Shown here piece after piece: positions 12,596 to 25,400 of a DNA stretch of 64,000 bases. The translations under genes and the position numbers were made by a program. Numbering within the stretch: the first letter of the stretch is position 1; each line of letters starts with the position of its first letter. A model generated the notes under the pieces. That model saw only the letters and a list, made by a program, of their open reading frames with translations. It searched no databases and had not been told where the DNA came from. The DNA is from Nephrocerus scutellatus (lineage: Eukaryota; Arthropoda; Insecta; Diptera; Pipunculidae), in assembly GCA_947095585.1 (NCBI GenBank), contig OX352765.1, positions 17,296,444 through 17,360,443 of the forward strand, in the 5' to 3' direction.

Positions 12596-14570
12596 GACCA
12601 AAACAATTTTTCTGCTAAGCGTGCGCAATGCAAAACTACTTTGGGAATGTATGTTCGCTGAGGCTGAAGTAAATAACACAATTATTTTCTATGTTACCAC
12701 ACTAGTGTAAATAATGTCTACTTTCGAGGGTAGGTTATAGCGTAGGAAACCGGCACTTTCGTCTATGGTCGTGTGAAAAAATCTTAAATCGTTTAACAGT
12801 TTTCGTTGCCGTGGTCGTCGTCATTCCTCAGTGTATCCAAAGATTATTGGCCTCGCGCCAACCTTACTTTGAAGCGACTAGCCCGATCATTCAGCTTTTC
12901 CTGTATTGGAAGAAAATTACCGGCGTGTATGTTTGATCGCACTTCTACCAGTCAGAGATTTTTACGGCAACGTGCAATTCTGATTAATCTTAAGCGTTAT
13001 TTCCCAAATTGAAAACAATTGTTATCAAGACGTGAGATTTACTATTTTTAAAATTATAAGAAAATAATTTATGTGTTCGTAATTTGTGCCACAATGTAGT
13101 AGATACTCATAGGAAAGGTCTATAGATGCTGCGAGGAGAAAGAAATATAGCAAGCAGTTGTCCGTACAAATGGAATACAGCATTGTTGAACAAATTTTAA
13201 GTCGCATTCCTTTTCACATCTACTCTAAACGATTTTGTATGACTTGGGCCTGCATATTGGAATACAAGAAGAAGTTTGGAATCTTCAATACAGCAAATAT
13301 TTCTCATATTACCGAAATTTTCCGGATAACTTGTCGATAACATTAGATACACACGTTTCAAAATTTGTTAATGGTCGAAAATCTGAAATTGGTTTAAACT
13401 TTACTTAACGACTACCAGCGCAATCTCTTGTGTATTTGGATCGTATTATAATTGCTGTATTACAAGCTTTTTAATGTAGTTATAAGTAGGTTAAAAATGG
13501 AATGGTATATTTTCGTATACTTGTTTGTATGCAACAAATAAATAGCTACTCATATGAAAGGTTTAAAGAAGCTACGATGAGACAGAAGTTATTGTATTCT
13601 GATTTCTGAGTATAATGGAATACAGTAGTTGTAAATAAAAGAGAGTAAAACAACTGCAGAGTTATCTCGTTAAACGAGTGTAAGAGACTGCAATTCTCTT
13701 TAAGGCATATAAAAGCATCACTATGTCTTTTTCAAGAACAGAAAAACAACTCATTTCACATTTGCAGTCATTCAGTGCCATTCTTATTTTCTTGCTTTAT
13801 GTCAACCAAGACTTGGTGAATTGAAAATAATAAACCTTTTGTTTTGCCCACCCATAACATAATTGTGACTTCTGACTGAAAAGTACAGATATACGTGCCT
13901 TTTATTATTTATTCAAACACAAAAGTAGAATGACATTTACATACGCGAACGTCCGACCATATCGAGAAACGGATATCCTTTGCTGATAGCTCGGAGCACT
14001 ATAATTATTATTACACATGCAGGTGAAAAGATGTATGGATATGTAGAATGTTATAACGTTTTATATATGTGTAGATGTATTTGCGCATCGGGTTTGAAAA
14101 TTAAAATTTCCTTATCAATGCAACAAAGAAAGTGAGCCATCAAACCATAGTACACCAAATCCATTAGGCAGACCAGCACAAATTACTACGTTTATATGCG
14201 GGCTAGAAGCCAGCTTGAACTACGTTTCGGTACCATATAAACCTGGGCCTAGTTTCAAGCGCTTTCGATTTGCAGGGTACAGTGAAGGTTTGGTGTTCCA
14301 TTTTTAAAAATTGTAATACCATTGTTTCTCAAACTCTCATATAAACGTAGTAAACATTGTTATACTCTTGACTATACATACATTTCCATATGGACGGATA
14401 GCGACCAACTTCATGTGTGTCCGCACAACCTGGCGACAAACAATAAAACTATGAATTTTTATTGTTTGCCACAAGAAAAACACAACACGACTTTACGGAC
14501 GGGGCCGGAATTTTTAGTAAATTTATTTTAATTTATTTTTTTTTCTTATTTCTTTTGCATTTTTTTATTT
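12596..14570. other. No gene recognised
   Basis: About 2 kb with short frames only. I found no recognisable gene or element. Confidence 0.35.
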
Positions 14571-14630
14571 CTCCTAAATGCATTACACACGCCACACATG
14601 TCGCACGACACGCAAAAAATCGAAAATGCT

Positions 14631-15122
14631 GTGTGAGATATAGCTGCTCACAAAATTTAAAAAAAAAAATGTTTTTCTTGATTTTTTTTTAAACGCGCTA
14701 CAAGCCACGCGCTATACGACGCTACACATCACAAATTACTTCATCGCAAATCGAGCGCTAACCAATTGTTTTAAGACAAGTCTCATAAAATTCTGACTAG
14801 TAGAAGCCGATATATACCTGTTCCACAATTCCATGCATTACACACGCTACACACGATTAGCGACACGTGTCACACTGTGTGAGATATAGCTGCTCACAAA
14901 ATTTAAAAAAAAAAATGTTTTTCTTGATTTTTTTTTAAACGCGCTACAAGCCACGCGCTATACGACGCTACACATCACAAATTACTTCATCGCAAATCGA
15001 GCGCTAACCAATTGTTTTAAGACAAGTCTCATAAAATTCTGACTAGTAGAAGCCGATATATACCTGTTCCACAATTCCATGCATTACACACGCTACACAC
15101 GATTAGCGACACGTGTCACACG
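14631..15122. repeat. Perfect tandem duplication, two 246-bp units
   Basis: Unit 1 is 14631-14876 and unit 2 is 14877-15122. Apart from the final one or two bases they appear identical, including an 11-A run and a 9-T run. A partial, diverged third unit precedes them at about 14575-14630 (ATGCATTACACACGCC compared with ATGCATTACACACGCT). The unit holds several GCGCTA/CGCTACA motifs and has no coding content. Confidence 0.9.
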
Positions 15123-15429
15123 TGGAATATCAAAAAAAAAGTGCGAGATAGCGCTGCTTTAAAAATTTAAGCTCTTTAGTTCGTGTGAAAGGTCAAAAAC
15201 TAATGACTTCATTTTTTGTTAACGGTTTTGTTAACACTCCCATAAAATGTTTTGTGTAATTTTTTCTATACATATATGAAATTCGATTCTTAAGGAGTAA
15301 GCTCAAAAAACCCATATCTGAATTTCGATAGTTAACACGCCCATAAGAAGAATAAGGAGAACGAAAAACACATCTGAATTTTAACTGTTAAATTATTTAT
15401 CCACTTACCCACCCGCTTACACCTTATGT

Positions 15430-15515
15430 TTTGAAGTCAAACTATGGCAGTGTTTTTTTATATTGGAGAAATCTGGGTTCCGAGATATCCGAAAAATCCG
15501 ATAATTTTTTTCTCT
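15430..15515 (+). repeat. Short dispersed repeat (TTCCGAGATATCCG family)
   Basis: Carries CTATGGCAGTGTTTTTTT, GGAGAAATCTGGGTTCCGAG and ATCCGATAATTTTTT blocks. A reverse-complement relative lies at 40515-40610, upstream of the RPRD1-type gene. Probably part of a short non-autonomous element (inference). Confidence 0.5.
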
Positions 15516-16162
15516 ATTTTCACACGTCAATAGACGAAAGTGGCTGTTTCATACACTATAACCTAGCTTCGAAAGTAGCCGTTATACACACTAGTAATAC
15601 TTTTGTTATTTACTGCAGTCACAGCGAACACACATTACCAAAGTAATTTTGCATTGCGCATAACCGGTTTAGCAGAAAAACCGGTTTTGGTTGTGTAAAA
15701 AAAAGCGTACATTACTCGCAGAAAAGTGCTCGTTAGATTGCCGCACTCGGCTACCGCATCGTGTTTCAAGCTTCTAACTCGCACAATATACACACACACT
15801 TTTCTCGCTCGCTTGACTTACATTTGTGGCTTGCAAAAAAAAATGAGCAGGATTTTTTCTCGCACGTCTTTAGTCTAAACTCTCCATGATATACTATTCT
15901 CCGCTTTCCATCAAAATAAAACACACCCTATATTTTGAAGTATTACATGAAACTTTTGAAAGCGGCCAAGAGGTGACAACCTGACAGCTGAAAGCTGAAT
16001 CTGACATCTGACGCACCTAAAATAGAATTCGATTTTTGTGTTTTTCATTTTCTGTATTATTGTTTATTGCTATTAGTAGGTGAATCATAACAAATCTCTA
16101 ATAAAAACTTTTTGAGAAAATTTGTGTGGTATATTTTCCGTCTTTTTGTTATTCAGGTAGTA
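15516..16162. promoter_or_regulatory. Upstream region of Arpc4
   Basis: Contains the presumed promoter and 5' UTR of Arpc4. A splice acceptor-like TTTTTGTTATTCAG ends at 16156, seven bases before the start codon region, and a possible donor (AG/GTGAAT) sits near 16079. A short 5' UTR intron is therefore plausible (inference). No TATA box could be assigned with confidence. Confidence 0.35.
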
Positions 16163-16669
16163 ATGGCCGCAACACTGAAACCCTACCTTACAGCCGTTCG
16201 TCATTCATTGACTGCTGCGATGTGCCTCACCGATTTTCCATCGCAGGTAGTGGAACGCCACAACAAACCCGAAATCGAAGTATGCAGCAGCAAAGAATTG
16301 ATCCTAACACCAGTTGTTATATCAAGAAATGAACGTGAGCGTGTCCTTATCGAACCGAGCGTGAATTCCGTACGTGTGAGTATTGCCGTCAAACAAGCGG
16401 ATGAAATCGAGAAAATTCTGTGCCACAAATTCACTCGCTTCATGATGCGCCGCGCCGAGAGTTTCGTCATTCTTCGCCGGAAACCAATCGAGGGATACGA
16501 CATTAGCTTCCTAATCACCAACTTCCACACGGAGCAAATGTACAAGCATAAATTGGTTGATTTTGTCATCAGTTTCATGGAAGAAATCGATAAAGAGATC
16601 AGCGAGATGAAATTGGCCGTAAATGCCAGAGCTCGTACTTGTGCTGAAGAATTTTTGAAACGATTTTAA
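16163..16669 (+). CDS. Arpc4: Actin-related protein 2/3 complex subunit 4
   Basis: Encodes a 168-aa protein, the usual length of ARPC4 (p20), the structural core subunit of the Arp2/3 complex. That complex nucleates branched actin filaments in the cytoplasm. ARPC4 pairs with ARPC2 to form the scaffold. The start is ATG at 16163 ([20 protein letters not shown]), which is the conserved family N-terminus. The longer frame upstream is 5' UTR or intron. Highly conserved blocks are seen across the whole length: [54 protein letters not shown] and the C-terminal [12 protein letters not shown]. The coding region is a single exon. The gene lies tail-to-tail with gamma-tubulin, with 660 bp between stop codons. 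No defects are seen. Confidence 0.97.
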   Translation: MAATLKPYLTAVRHSLTAAMCLTDFPSQVVERHNKPEIEVCSSKELILTPVVISRNERERVLIEPSVNSVRVSIAVKQADEIEKILCHKFTRFMMRRAESFVILRRKPIEGYDISFLITNFHTEQMYKHKLVDFVISFMEEIDKEISEMKLAVNARARTCAEEFLKRF

Positions 16670-16727
16670 AGTTTAGCACAATCGGCTGGCAGAAGCAGAG
16701 ATAATTTTTTTTTACAATCTTTAAATT

Positions 16728-16782
16728 AATAAAAAATTCTCAAATATTCCAATCATGTAGGTGTACTCTTAAAAGTAATAAA
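16728..16782 (+). terminator. Polyadenylation signals for Arpc4
   Basis: Two AATAAA hexamers, at 16728-16733 and 16777-16782, follow the Arpc4 stop by about 60 and 110 bases. Either could direct 3'-end formation. Confidence 0.6.
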
Positions 16783-17332
16783 GTCTGTTATTTAATCAGA
16801 GAAGTTTTTGATGTAAAATGGAACAAAATAAATCTTAGTTCGTCAATCATCAACCATCATAAGGTGTTTTTCTTTTCTGTTCTTAAGGAATTCTCTTCAC
16901 ATAGGTAACTTCGCTTCCAAACAATAATCTATTTTGAGACATGGCGGAAAATTATAAAACTAAATGTTTAAGAGTGTAGCATTTATTTTTAATAAGCGTT
17001 AATAAGGAAACAAACAATTTAGTAGATTACTTGTTTCACCACCACTGTGAAATAATTGCAGACTATAAGCCTTTATAGCTAATGACAAAAAAAAATTGAA
17101 GCAGGACCAACATAAAGACTTGTGCATTAATTGTTAGTCAATTTTGAAAATTGTTCACATAATGGCACAGCAAAAAACGTTTTTAAAACTAATTGTGTGA
17201 GTATATGTATGGCATCACAAAAAATTGAAATACGATAAAGAAAAAGCTTGTGTCGCTATTAACAATACAATTGCGAACATGTAAAAGGTAATTAAATTCG
17301 AAAATCTAATCAGCCACTTTAGCTGTTTGTGC

Positions 17333-19303
17333 TTATTCATTTCCTTTTTTTGCGGACCAATGCAAGTAATTCGGTTGTGTTGCAGCCTCATATTCCTGTA
17401 CAAGACAATCGACGACATCGCGGGATTCGTCCAGCTCGGAGAGATCGTCTTTAAAAATGTCCTCACGGCGAAATTGATCCAAGAATGCTCCACGTTTCTT
17501 TAATTTGTCATATTGCCCAAGTGCACGTTCAAAGAGTGAGCAAATGCTAGTGTGATTGGCCAACATAAGACCAGAGACACGATGACTACTCTGGACATAT
17601 GGTGAACTGCGCGACAATGCTACCTGGATACTTGTCGGTCCCCATGGAATGAACTGCGCAAGCTTCCGTTCGCGAATTCGTTGTAGTGATTTGTGAACCT
17701 GTGTCGGGTCGACCTCGCCCTGCGACATGAAAAAAACATACACAAGGAATAAGGCCATGATAATAATAATAATGGTGGGAACGGTTTGGGTGGATGTTTT
17801 TAGGGGTTAGTGTGGTAATGGTGTTGAGGGGGTTGATGTGGTGGGGTGAAAGGTATTGTTTGTATGCGATTGACTCGAAGACAGTACATTTGATAAAAAG
17901 TGCTGATATTTGTGGTGGGTGGAGGGGATTTGGGTGTATCTTAAGGTTGGTCTTGGTGGTAGTATGGTGTGGACAGCCGGGCAACGCTGTTTACTTTCGC
18001 TAGTTATTTAAATAAAAAATGCAATTCCTACCTGAATTATATTCAAAATTGATATGTAACAATGATGGTTGGTCTTGTCCGGGCCAGTGGAAACCATCAT
18101 ATTTTTAGGTTGCAGCAAACGGCGCATAACATCGAGGACAGTGGTTTTACGAACATTTCCTGTTTGCTGAAATTCAATGAGCATATCTCAATGTGAACTC
18201 GATCCAAAATGTAATACTACAACTTACATCGCTGTCCGTTGTAAGTGGAGTATATCCGGTCATTAGAAAATGCAATTGTGGCGTTGGAATTAGAGGTGCA
18301 GTCAATCCAATTAGATTATTATTCATGTATGAGGGATACCGCAACGTCGTAGTGCTCACAGACATAATAGTCGATACGAGCGTATTAATTTGCATAAAGG
18401 AAGGATTTTGAATGTGTAGACGATCAGTGGCAATGCGATTTAAGGCCGTATTATCAAGAACAACGACACAATCAGCGCAGCTGGTCAGTCGTCGGAGAGT
18501 TAGCAGTGAATTGTACGGTTGAACCACAACATCGCTAATCTCGTCCTGATTTGGAAAGACACTGTACGTTTGAATTAATTTCTTTGGGAATCGATCCGAA
18601 AGACGTTCCATTATGTATGATCCCAATCCAGAACCAGTGCCACCAGCAATCGAGTGACACAAGACGAATCCTTCTAAAGAATCGCTACCGTCAGCTTCAC
18701 GATCAATAATATCGAAAATTTCCTCCTGCAGCTTTTCGCCTTGACTATAGCCAGAGGCCCAATTGTTGCCAGCGCCACCGCCATGCTTTGAGAGGTATAC
18801 ATTCTCCGGATTGTATAGCTGTTTTAATGGAATAACTAAAATGTTTGGTAAAATGTTTAAAAAATCAACCTCCATTACACTAACCTTTGCATAAGGAGAG
18901 CTCATTATGGTGTGTATGACTCTGGGCTCCAAATCGAGTAAGACCGCCCGTGGGATGTAGTGATCATCATCAGCCTGTAATTAAACAAAATAAGGGGCTA
19001 TGCTAACCACACTCAACCGACTCGACTCACCTGATAAAAAAATACATCCTTTCGATCGAGGCCATCTGTAGCAAAATCTTCCAAAACTCCATTTGGTGAA
19101 ATGCCATGTTCTAAACAAAGGCGCTTCCAAAACTCAAATCCAACTGAAAAAAATGCAATAATTTTTTTAGTTAAAAACTAAATTCACTAAAATTCCATCA
19201 CATCAAAAGCTGTCCTGTGTGTGCGCGCACTCAGCCACTAGCGACAATACTTACTTTGATTCCCGCACTGGCCCAGCTGCAGTGTTATTATTTCGCTTGG
19301 CAT
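17333..19303 (-). CDS. gammaTub23C: Gamma-tubulin (six exons, 454 aa)
   Basis: Gamma-tubulin nucleates microtubules at centrosomes and spindles as the core of the gamma-tubulin ring complex. Predicted exons on the minus strand are 19303-19255, 19143-19031, 18974-18885, 18818-18228, 18166-18032 and 17719-17333. All have GT-AG borders and keep frame, giving 454 aa. The start is [16 protein letters not shown]. The tubulin GTP-binding signature GGTGSGLGS is in exon 4, with [33 protein letters not shown] and [17 protein letters not shown] following. The C-terminus ([16 protein letters not shown]) looks closer to fly gammaTub23C than 37C. That is from memory, so the paralog symbol is tentative, and the tail is shorter than I expect for 23C. 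It is divergent from IFT172 and convergent with Arpc4. Intron 5 is GT-rich on the plus strand. Confidence 0.93.
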
Positions 19304-19899
19304 TGCAACGCAAAAAGAATAAAGAAATAAACTACGAGAAAAAGGTTTTTTAATGCGAAATAATAAAAATTCGTCAACGAAATTTTTTTTCACAATTTCT
19401 GTGTTGTCTCAGTCGCTAGATGTTTTATTTTCAAATCAAACGGGCAGCGGCGAATTCCCTTTGATGTTCTCCGAGTTCTTTGCTTGGATTTTTTTTTCCT
19501 ATTGAAAATGAAATGTCAAATAAATTTGTTTTGTATTGTTTTCCCATCTAATAAACGGCAAACAAAAGATTTTAAAACAATAGCTTTTAGACCGATTCAA
19601 TTATAATAAATTATATGTTTTTTTATGTTTTTGCACTCATATGCATGTACCGTATTTAAGATACAGTAAAACCTCTCAAAGACAGAAAATTTCAAAATTT
19701 TCAGACACGGATTTATATGATTGAGAAAAGTAAGATTTAATACGGACTAGTAATTTAAACTGATCTCTTGTTATACGCAACTGTATGCTCCTTGTTTCTC
19801 ACACCATGATCTTTTATTTGTCACACTTGACATCAACATCTCGATCTCGACCTGTGTCAACCAAATTTACCGCTTTCGTGATTTCTCTAACATAAATCT
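19304..19899. promoter_or_regulatory. Presumed gamma-tubulin promoter and 5' region
   Basis: AT-rich sequence directly upstream (minus-strand sense) of the gamma-tubulin start codon. No specific motif is assigned. Confidence 0.3.
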
Positions 19900-21065
19900 A
19901 AATGACCTTTTTGGTGGGCAGTGGACAGTATTTACCTTACTCCCGACATAAATAAACAAGTCGAATGTTTTAACAACATTTTTCTGCTTTTTGATAGGCA
20001 TGTTCTGCTAAAGTCACGCAAAATCAGGGCCAATGCTTCTCCCATCCGAATTAAAAGGTTGTATTACTCGTAGAGACTAATTTTATATTCGTTGGAAAAG
20101 GTTTAATATTTCGACAATGTACGACAGCTATAAAAAAATGCGTAATAAAGTTGTCACGCTTGGAAGGCACACCAAACGGGATTTTTATTATAATAAATGC
20201 GACGTAAATACTTCTTTTAGGTCTTTGTGGACAAAGATAAAAGGAATTGGTTTCGGAGATAACTTGGACATCGAAGAATTAAATGGTACATTTGCTAGAT
20301 GCTCAACTGATTCTAATTATACTGAACCAATGTTACCAAATAATGCTTCAAACATGGCTTTATCGTTCAATACAGTAGATTAATACAATGGAAACGAGCA
20401 AAGATTATTCCTGTACTGAAAAAAAAAACTCATCCACAGTCAATGAGTATCGTCGAATTGCAATTTTACGTTTCTATCGCCACTGCAATCGAATTTTAGG
20501 AAAGTTTTCAGCTGTATTAGAGATATGCTTAAAATTACTGATGACATCCGACAGAATCTTGTCAAAGATGAAATGTCCATTATGATTTTTTTTTTACTTT
20601 TCCAAGGCTTTTGATTCTGTCAACTACGAGCTACTGATAAATAAGCTCAACTGTAATTTAAAATTTTCTCTAACTGCCAATAAATTTGTTCTGAGCTATC
20701 TTATACATCGACTAAAGGCAGTCTATAACAATTCCCAATTGTCCTCTTCTCGTCAGCTCTCACAAGGTGTCCCTCAAGGATCAGTACTAGGACCAATTTT
20801 ATTTTCGCTTTTATTAACGACCTACCTGCTCTAATTAATAACTGTAGATATCATAGATTATATGCAGATGATGTGCAGTTGTACTTTTCTTCTCATATTG
20901 GCCTAGTTGAGAACGCGGTGGCAAAGGTAAATGAAGATCTCCAATCTATTCTAGAATATCTACACAGAAATATCTAGCAAAGACCAGAACATTCCTTATT
21001 TACAATTGAATTGAGTCATCTATTGTAAAACTTCTAAACATAGATTCTATCACGTAGACACTTTG
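19900..21065 (+). mobile_element. Decayed LINE (jockey/CR1-like) reverse transcriptase
   Basis: Fragments of a LINE ORF2 in shifted frames. MYDSYKKMRNKVVTLGRHTK begins the pre-RT linker (20117-20383). FINDLPALINNCRYHRLYAD and the catalytic YADDVQLYF motif follow at about 20810-20890, then VAKVNEDLQSILEYL. Frameshifts and stops make it inactive. The NDLP..YADDVQLY style is that of jockey/CR1-type elements (family knowledge). It sits in the gamma-tubulin/IFT172 intergenic space. Confidence 0.7.
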
Positions 21066-21539
21066 AAGAGGTTTGATTACATTTTTGACAACACCAGTAC
21101 ATAATAATTTAAGCTTAAAAAGTCGGTTAATCTTATACCCTAAGAGTATGTAATTCTAATTGCTCATATTCCATTTTCGATCAAGGAACGCCTTGTTCCT
21201 TTTATACTTTCATGGCGACATCAACTACTAACTAATTTTCGTAACGGTATTTTAATACTTTTTTTATACGCTTGCTTTACATTTTACATATAAATATTGT
21301 CTTAAATACCTATTTTTGCTTAAGTCTAAATAAAAAATAACGAGATCTAAATAAGCTCCATCCACAAACCCATTAATCATGGCGTTATCACGTCAGAGTC
21401 GTGAGCTACACTGAATAGAAAGCAGTGAAAGCGGCGATTTCGTCCAATCTGCTCGGTTCGCCTTCCTCGCCAAACCGCCGCATACGACGCAAACTCAAGA
21501 CCAGCGCACTTACGTCTCTAATGACCCTTTCGATTTGCA

Positions 21540-21745
21540 GGGTAGAAATAGGAATTCTCTCTCGTGGATTAGGTTTGACATTCTATTTGCAAACTATACC
21601 CAAGGTATGGTTTGATTTTGCGTTTTATTTGCAAATTTTTGTAACCGACACTGTAACTTTGCTACCCGTCGCTAATCGACGGATAAGGTGATTTTGGTTT
21701 GGCATTTCCCACGACAGCTTTGACAGCTTACCCGTGGTTATGGTT
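21540..21745. repeat. Short dispersed repeat (CTCTCTCGTGG ... GCTACCCGTCG)
   Basis: Blocks TCTCTCGTGG, TTGACATTCTATTTGC and the pair GCTACCCGTCG/CGACGGATAAGG recur with variation at about 24030-24120 and 55800-56060. No coding content. Probably a non-autonomous element family (inference). Confidence 0.4.
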
Positions 21746-21799
21746 TGAGCAAGTCGAATGACATAAGACTATTATTTAGGGAACTATTAATGCAAGACG

Positions 21800-21955
21800 A
21801 TATAAGCTGCATTTTATTTGCCAAGCGAGTTCGGAATTCGAATGTCAAAACCAGCCAAAACCAGCCAAACAGCAGGTTTTCACAATTCCAAAGAAGGAAT
21901 TCGACAGTGCAATTGTTTGCTCCTGGGCAAATAAAATACGGCTATAATATTTTCG
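21800..21955 (-). repeat. MITE-like repeat, inverted relative of 42027-42178
   Basis: Read on the minus strand it gives GTATTTTATTTG, CAATTGCACTGTCGAATTCC, TTCTTTGGAATT, GGTTTTGACATTCGAATTC and CAAATAAAATGCAGC. These match, in the same order, the interior of the element at 41989-42339. The ends are themselves inverted (GTATTTTATTTG against CAAATAAAAT), as in a MITE. Confidence 0.65.
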
Positions 21956-22499
21956 TTACATTACTATTTTTGTTCATGTACCCCCATGTTTCGATTTTAA
22001 AGACGTTTCATGTTTTTTTTTGTTAGTCAAAACCAAATCCATACAATTTTGTAAGATATAATTTTAAGTTTTTCTAACGTGGGAGCTGTGTTATAATTAG
22101 AAAGACATTATTTGTTTTTCATTCAAATATATAAGAGAGAAAATAACAACAGTTAACTGATAACAGAATGACCCGATTCAGAAAGCTTTGTTAAAAGCTG
22201 CGAACAGAAGAGCAGATACCATCAACTCTTTTGGAAACGTTTTTTTTTTCGGTTGTTGAGAAAACTTTTACTTTTTTTATGTTGGCGGTTATTTATTTGT
22301 TGATATGTGATATCCCACCCTTACTTACCACTGCGGGAAACCCGCGAAAATTAAAACCAAGGAATCCTTTCGCTGACAGTAACTAAGACACTACGAGCAA
22401 AAACAAAACAAAGCAAGAAAAGCCACAACAAACGCAGTGATTTTTTTAATACCTCTAACAGTCAAGTTTTGGATTTCTTTTGCTTAACGTAGAACTAAA

Positions 22500-25400
22500 A
22501 TGCAATTGAAATATTTAAAAACAATAATTGACGGCCAGGTAAACGGAATATAATATTTTTAATATATGGTACAGAGCTCACCCATCTTTGTAGGACCATT
22601 TGCACCGTGTTCCTGGGCTGGCATGGTCATCCAATCATCAGAAGCTTGCAGTTGCAACAGCAGACAGGTATATCCTGCTTTTCGATGATTCCGGCGACCG
22701 TCGTGATAAATTCTCAACGAAACCTGCTAATCCAGCTAACGGCAAAACATCTTATGTAATTCGTGGCCTCGCCTTCAGTCCTGATTCCACAAAACTTGCC
22801 GTCGGACAAAGTGACAACATCGTATATGTGTACAAGCTGGGCGAATTGTGGAACGACAAGAAAGTGATTTGCAATAAGTTTCCCCTGGCTACTGCGGTGA
22901 CAGCGTTAATTTGGTTATCGACAGGTTTCATCATAGCCGGTTAGTTGTTTGATTGGTGGGTGGGTGGTCGCTGGGCGGTGTACTCTGTGTCTACGGGTGT
23001 GTGTGGATGTTGAATGTTTTTATTTTCAAGATGGGTGCAAATTCTAACCGTTATATGCTGATGATATGGGGGTAGAACGTTTTATTTTTCACAAGGCATC
23101 ACCTAATTGAATCACATTATTCGCAATATAAGCAGTCATTAAATTGTATGTGCATGTGCTGTTTGCTTAAATGCTTATGCAACGCGCCATTTTAATGAGG
23201 ACATCCTGTCGTTATCTTCTTAATGGCCGCTGTTGAGATTATGACAGTATGAAGTAGAACTTCCTCGTTTCCATTATTGAATTTGTAAGGCGCTCTCACA
23301 ATGGGAAACCCTAATACTTAAGACTTATGTCGTTTTTTCCTTTTATATCGTTTTTTAAAACTTTAATTTAACTTGACTTGACCCTATTCTGTCTGTATTT
23401 TCGACTACTTTGAGGTCCTTTTTAACTACCACCTACGACCTAGAGATTTAAAATTTTGTGAGTATCTAAGTACAAAATAGCATTTTTATATTCCGCGTAT
23501 GTTGTGTTTGGCGCGTGATATAGCTTGAATTTTTTTTCGACTTTGAGGTCCTTTTTAAACAAATTCCACACGACCTAGAGAGCTTAAATTTTGTGAGTCT
23601 CTAAGTCCATAATAGCCGTGACAAGTTTCGTCTCTGGCACGTGTGATGGTTTGAAATCGCGCCATTTTCTCGTTTCGCATAACTGAAATTTTGTGAGCGG
23701 CTTAATGTTGGTATCCCGCGTCGCGTGTGGCGCGTGTGAAGCGTGGAAAAAAGAAAATACTTTGAAATAGCCCCGACCTTAAAAACCGATATTTTGCCGA
23801 TTTTGGCTATTTGACAGCCAAAAAAACAATCTGCGCCAGATTTAAAAGGAAAAAAGTAAATGTTAAAAAACTAAGTTTTTAGGATGGATATGTGGATTTC
23901 CAACAAATGTGCAAATTTTTATTTTTATAAAAACAAAAATCCAAACAATCTTGTAGCTCTTAAGCAGCTGTAGCTGTCAATTGTACAACATAAATACATA
24001 ATCATAAATAATCTCAAAAAAATATCCCTCCATTTGATGGGTAACGTTAAGATTTCTCTCTCGTGGTGTCAGTTTGACGTTAAATTTGCAAACTATGGCT
24101 ATGTTTTTTTATGTCAGACTACTCGGAGAGATAAAAACAAAAATCCAAACAATCTTGTAGGTCTTAAGTAGCTGTAGCTGTCAATTGTATAACTAGATTG
24201 AACGCAGGAACGGGAGTTTTAATACAAAGAGCTCAGAAGGTCCGTGAACTAGAACATTACAGAGAGCAAGGACCGCACCAGGCGCGGAGGTCCTACCAAA
24301 GAGTCCGCGGTATGACGCATATACACCGCGTTGCACATACTGCAAAGGCACAGAGGGTAATCTGATCGCCGATCTTAAAAGCATCTTAGAGCGATGGGAA
24401 GAGCACCTCCATGAGTTGCTAAATGGCCAGCTAACGTGATCTGAGAAATTGGAGGCTCCACCAATTACCGAAAGACCATACTATGCTGCCGCCACCAAGC
24501 ACAGACGAAGTCAATAATAATAATAATATACGGCGCGACAGACCGTTGCGGTCCACGGCTTAGCTTCTCACGACCATTTGTTGTGCATGTATATTTTTGG
24601 AAGGGGCCTACAGTTTAGGGCGGGAGCCGAACGATAAATTGAGAAGCTTTCCGTGACAAGTTGAATACTCTCGGAACGTTTGTCACCCATTCGCGAGAGG
24701 TGGGACACCTTGAAAAATACTTTTGGTGTTACCGATATTCAAACCACGAACCCCTGCTCAGTAGCCATGCGCCCACATAGACGAAGATAGCAGAGGCATC
24801 ATGTGCCCCATACATAAGAAAAGAGATATCACAACATGCAGCAATTATCGTGACACAACGTTGTTGAGTACCTCGTAAAAGATTTTCTCCTCTATCGTTC
24901 ATCGTCATTGGTCCATACCAGTTTGGCTTCATACCAAGCAAATCAACAACTGATCAGATTTACAGAGTTTAGGCAGGTGATGGAAAAATGTCTAGAGTTT
25001 CAAAACTCACTACACCCACTTTTTATAGACTTTAAAGCCGCCTATGATATCAGTAGAACTTTATAAAGCCACGAGAGAAAATCCAAATAAACTGACACGA
25101 CTATGTAGGTTGACCATGACCAATGTTATAAGCCAAGTAAAAATATCCAAAAAATATGCAAAACTGGATGAGATTGGCTCAAACTCGGGGCCGATTGAGA
25201 GACTTTTATAGTAGAGCCAAATATGTTGATGATTAAAAACCCTATTTTTACAAAAGAAAATTAAAAAATTTTTCAACAAAACATCGTAAATCGTCTTCAT
25301 TCATGTTTGTCTGTCTGTAAACAGGTCTAGACGATGGCAAGGTGTGTGCCCTCCAATGCAAGACGAACAAATCGCAAAGTCTTTACAGTGCCGACAGTAC

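Noticed and set aside
16112..16162. Longer N-terminal extension of Arpc4 ([12 protein letters not shown]...)
   Set aside because: It spans a splice acceptor and is not part of the conserved family N-terminus. ATG at 16163 gives the exact family length.
16201..16578. 125-aa open frame antisense to Arpc4
   Set aside because: Shadow of a conserved gene on the opposite strand, with no recognisable family.
18174..18227. Extension of gamma-tubulin exon 4 ([17 protein letters not shown])
   Set aside because: It reads through a clear donor (GAT/GTAAGT). Splicing to 18166 restores the conserved [13 protein letters not shown] block.
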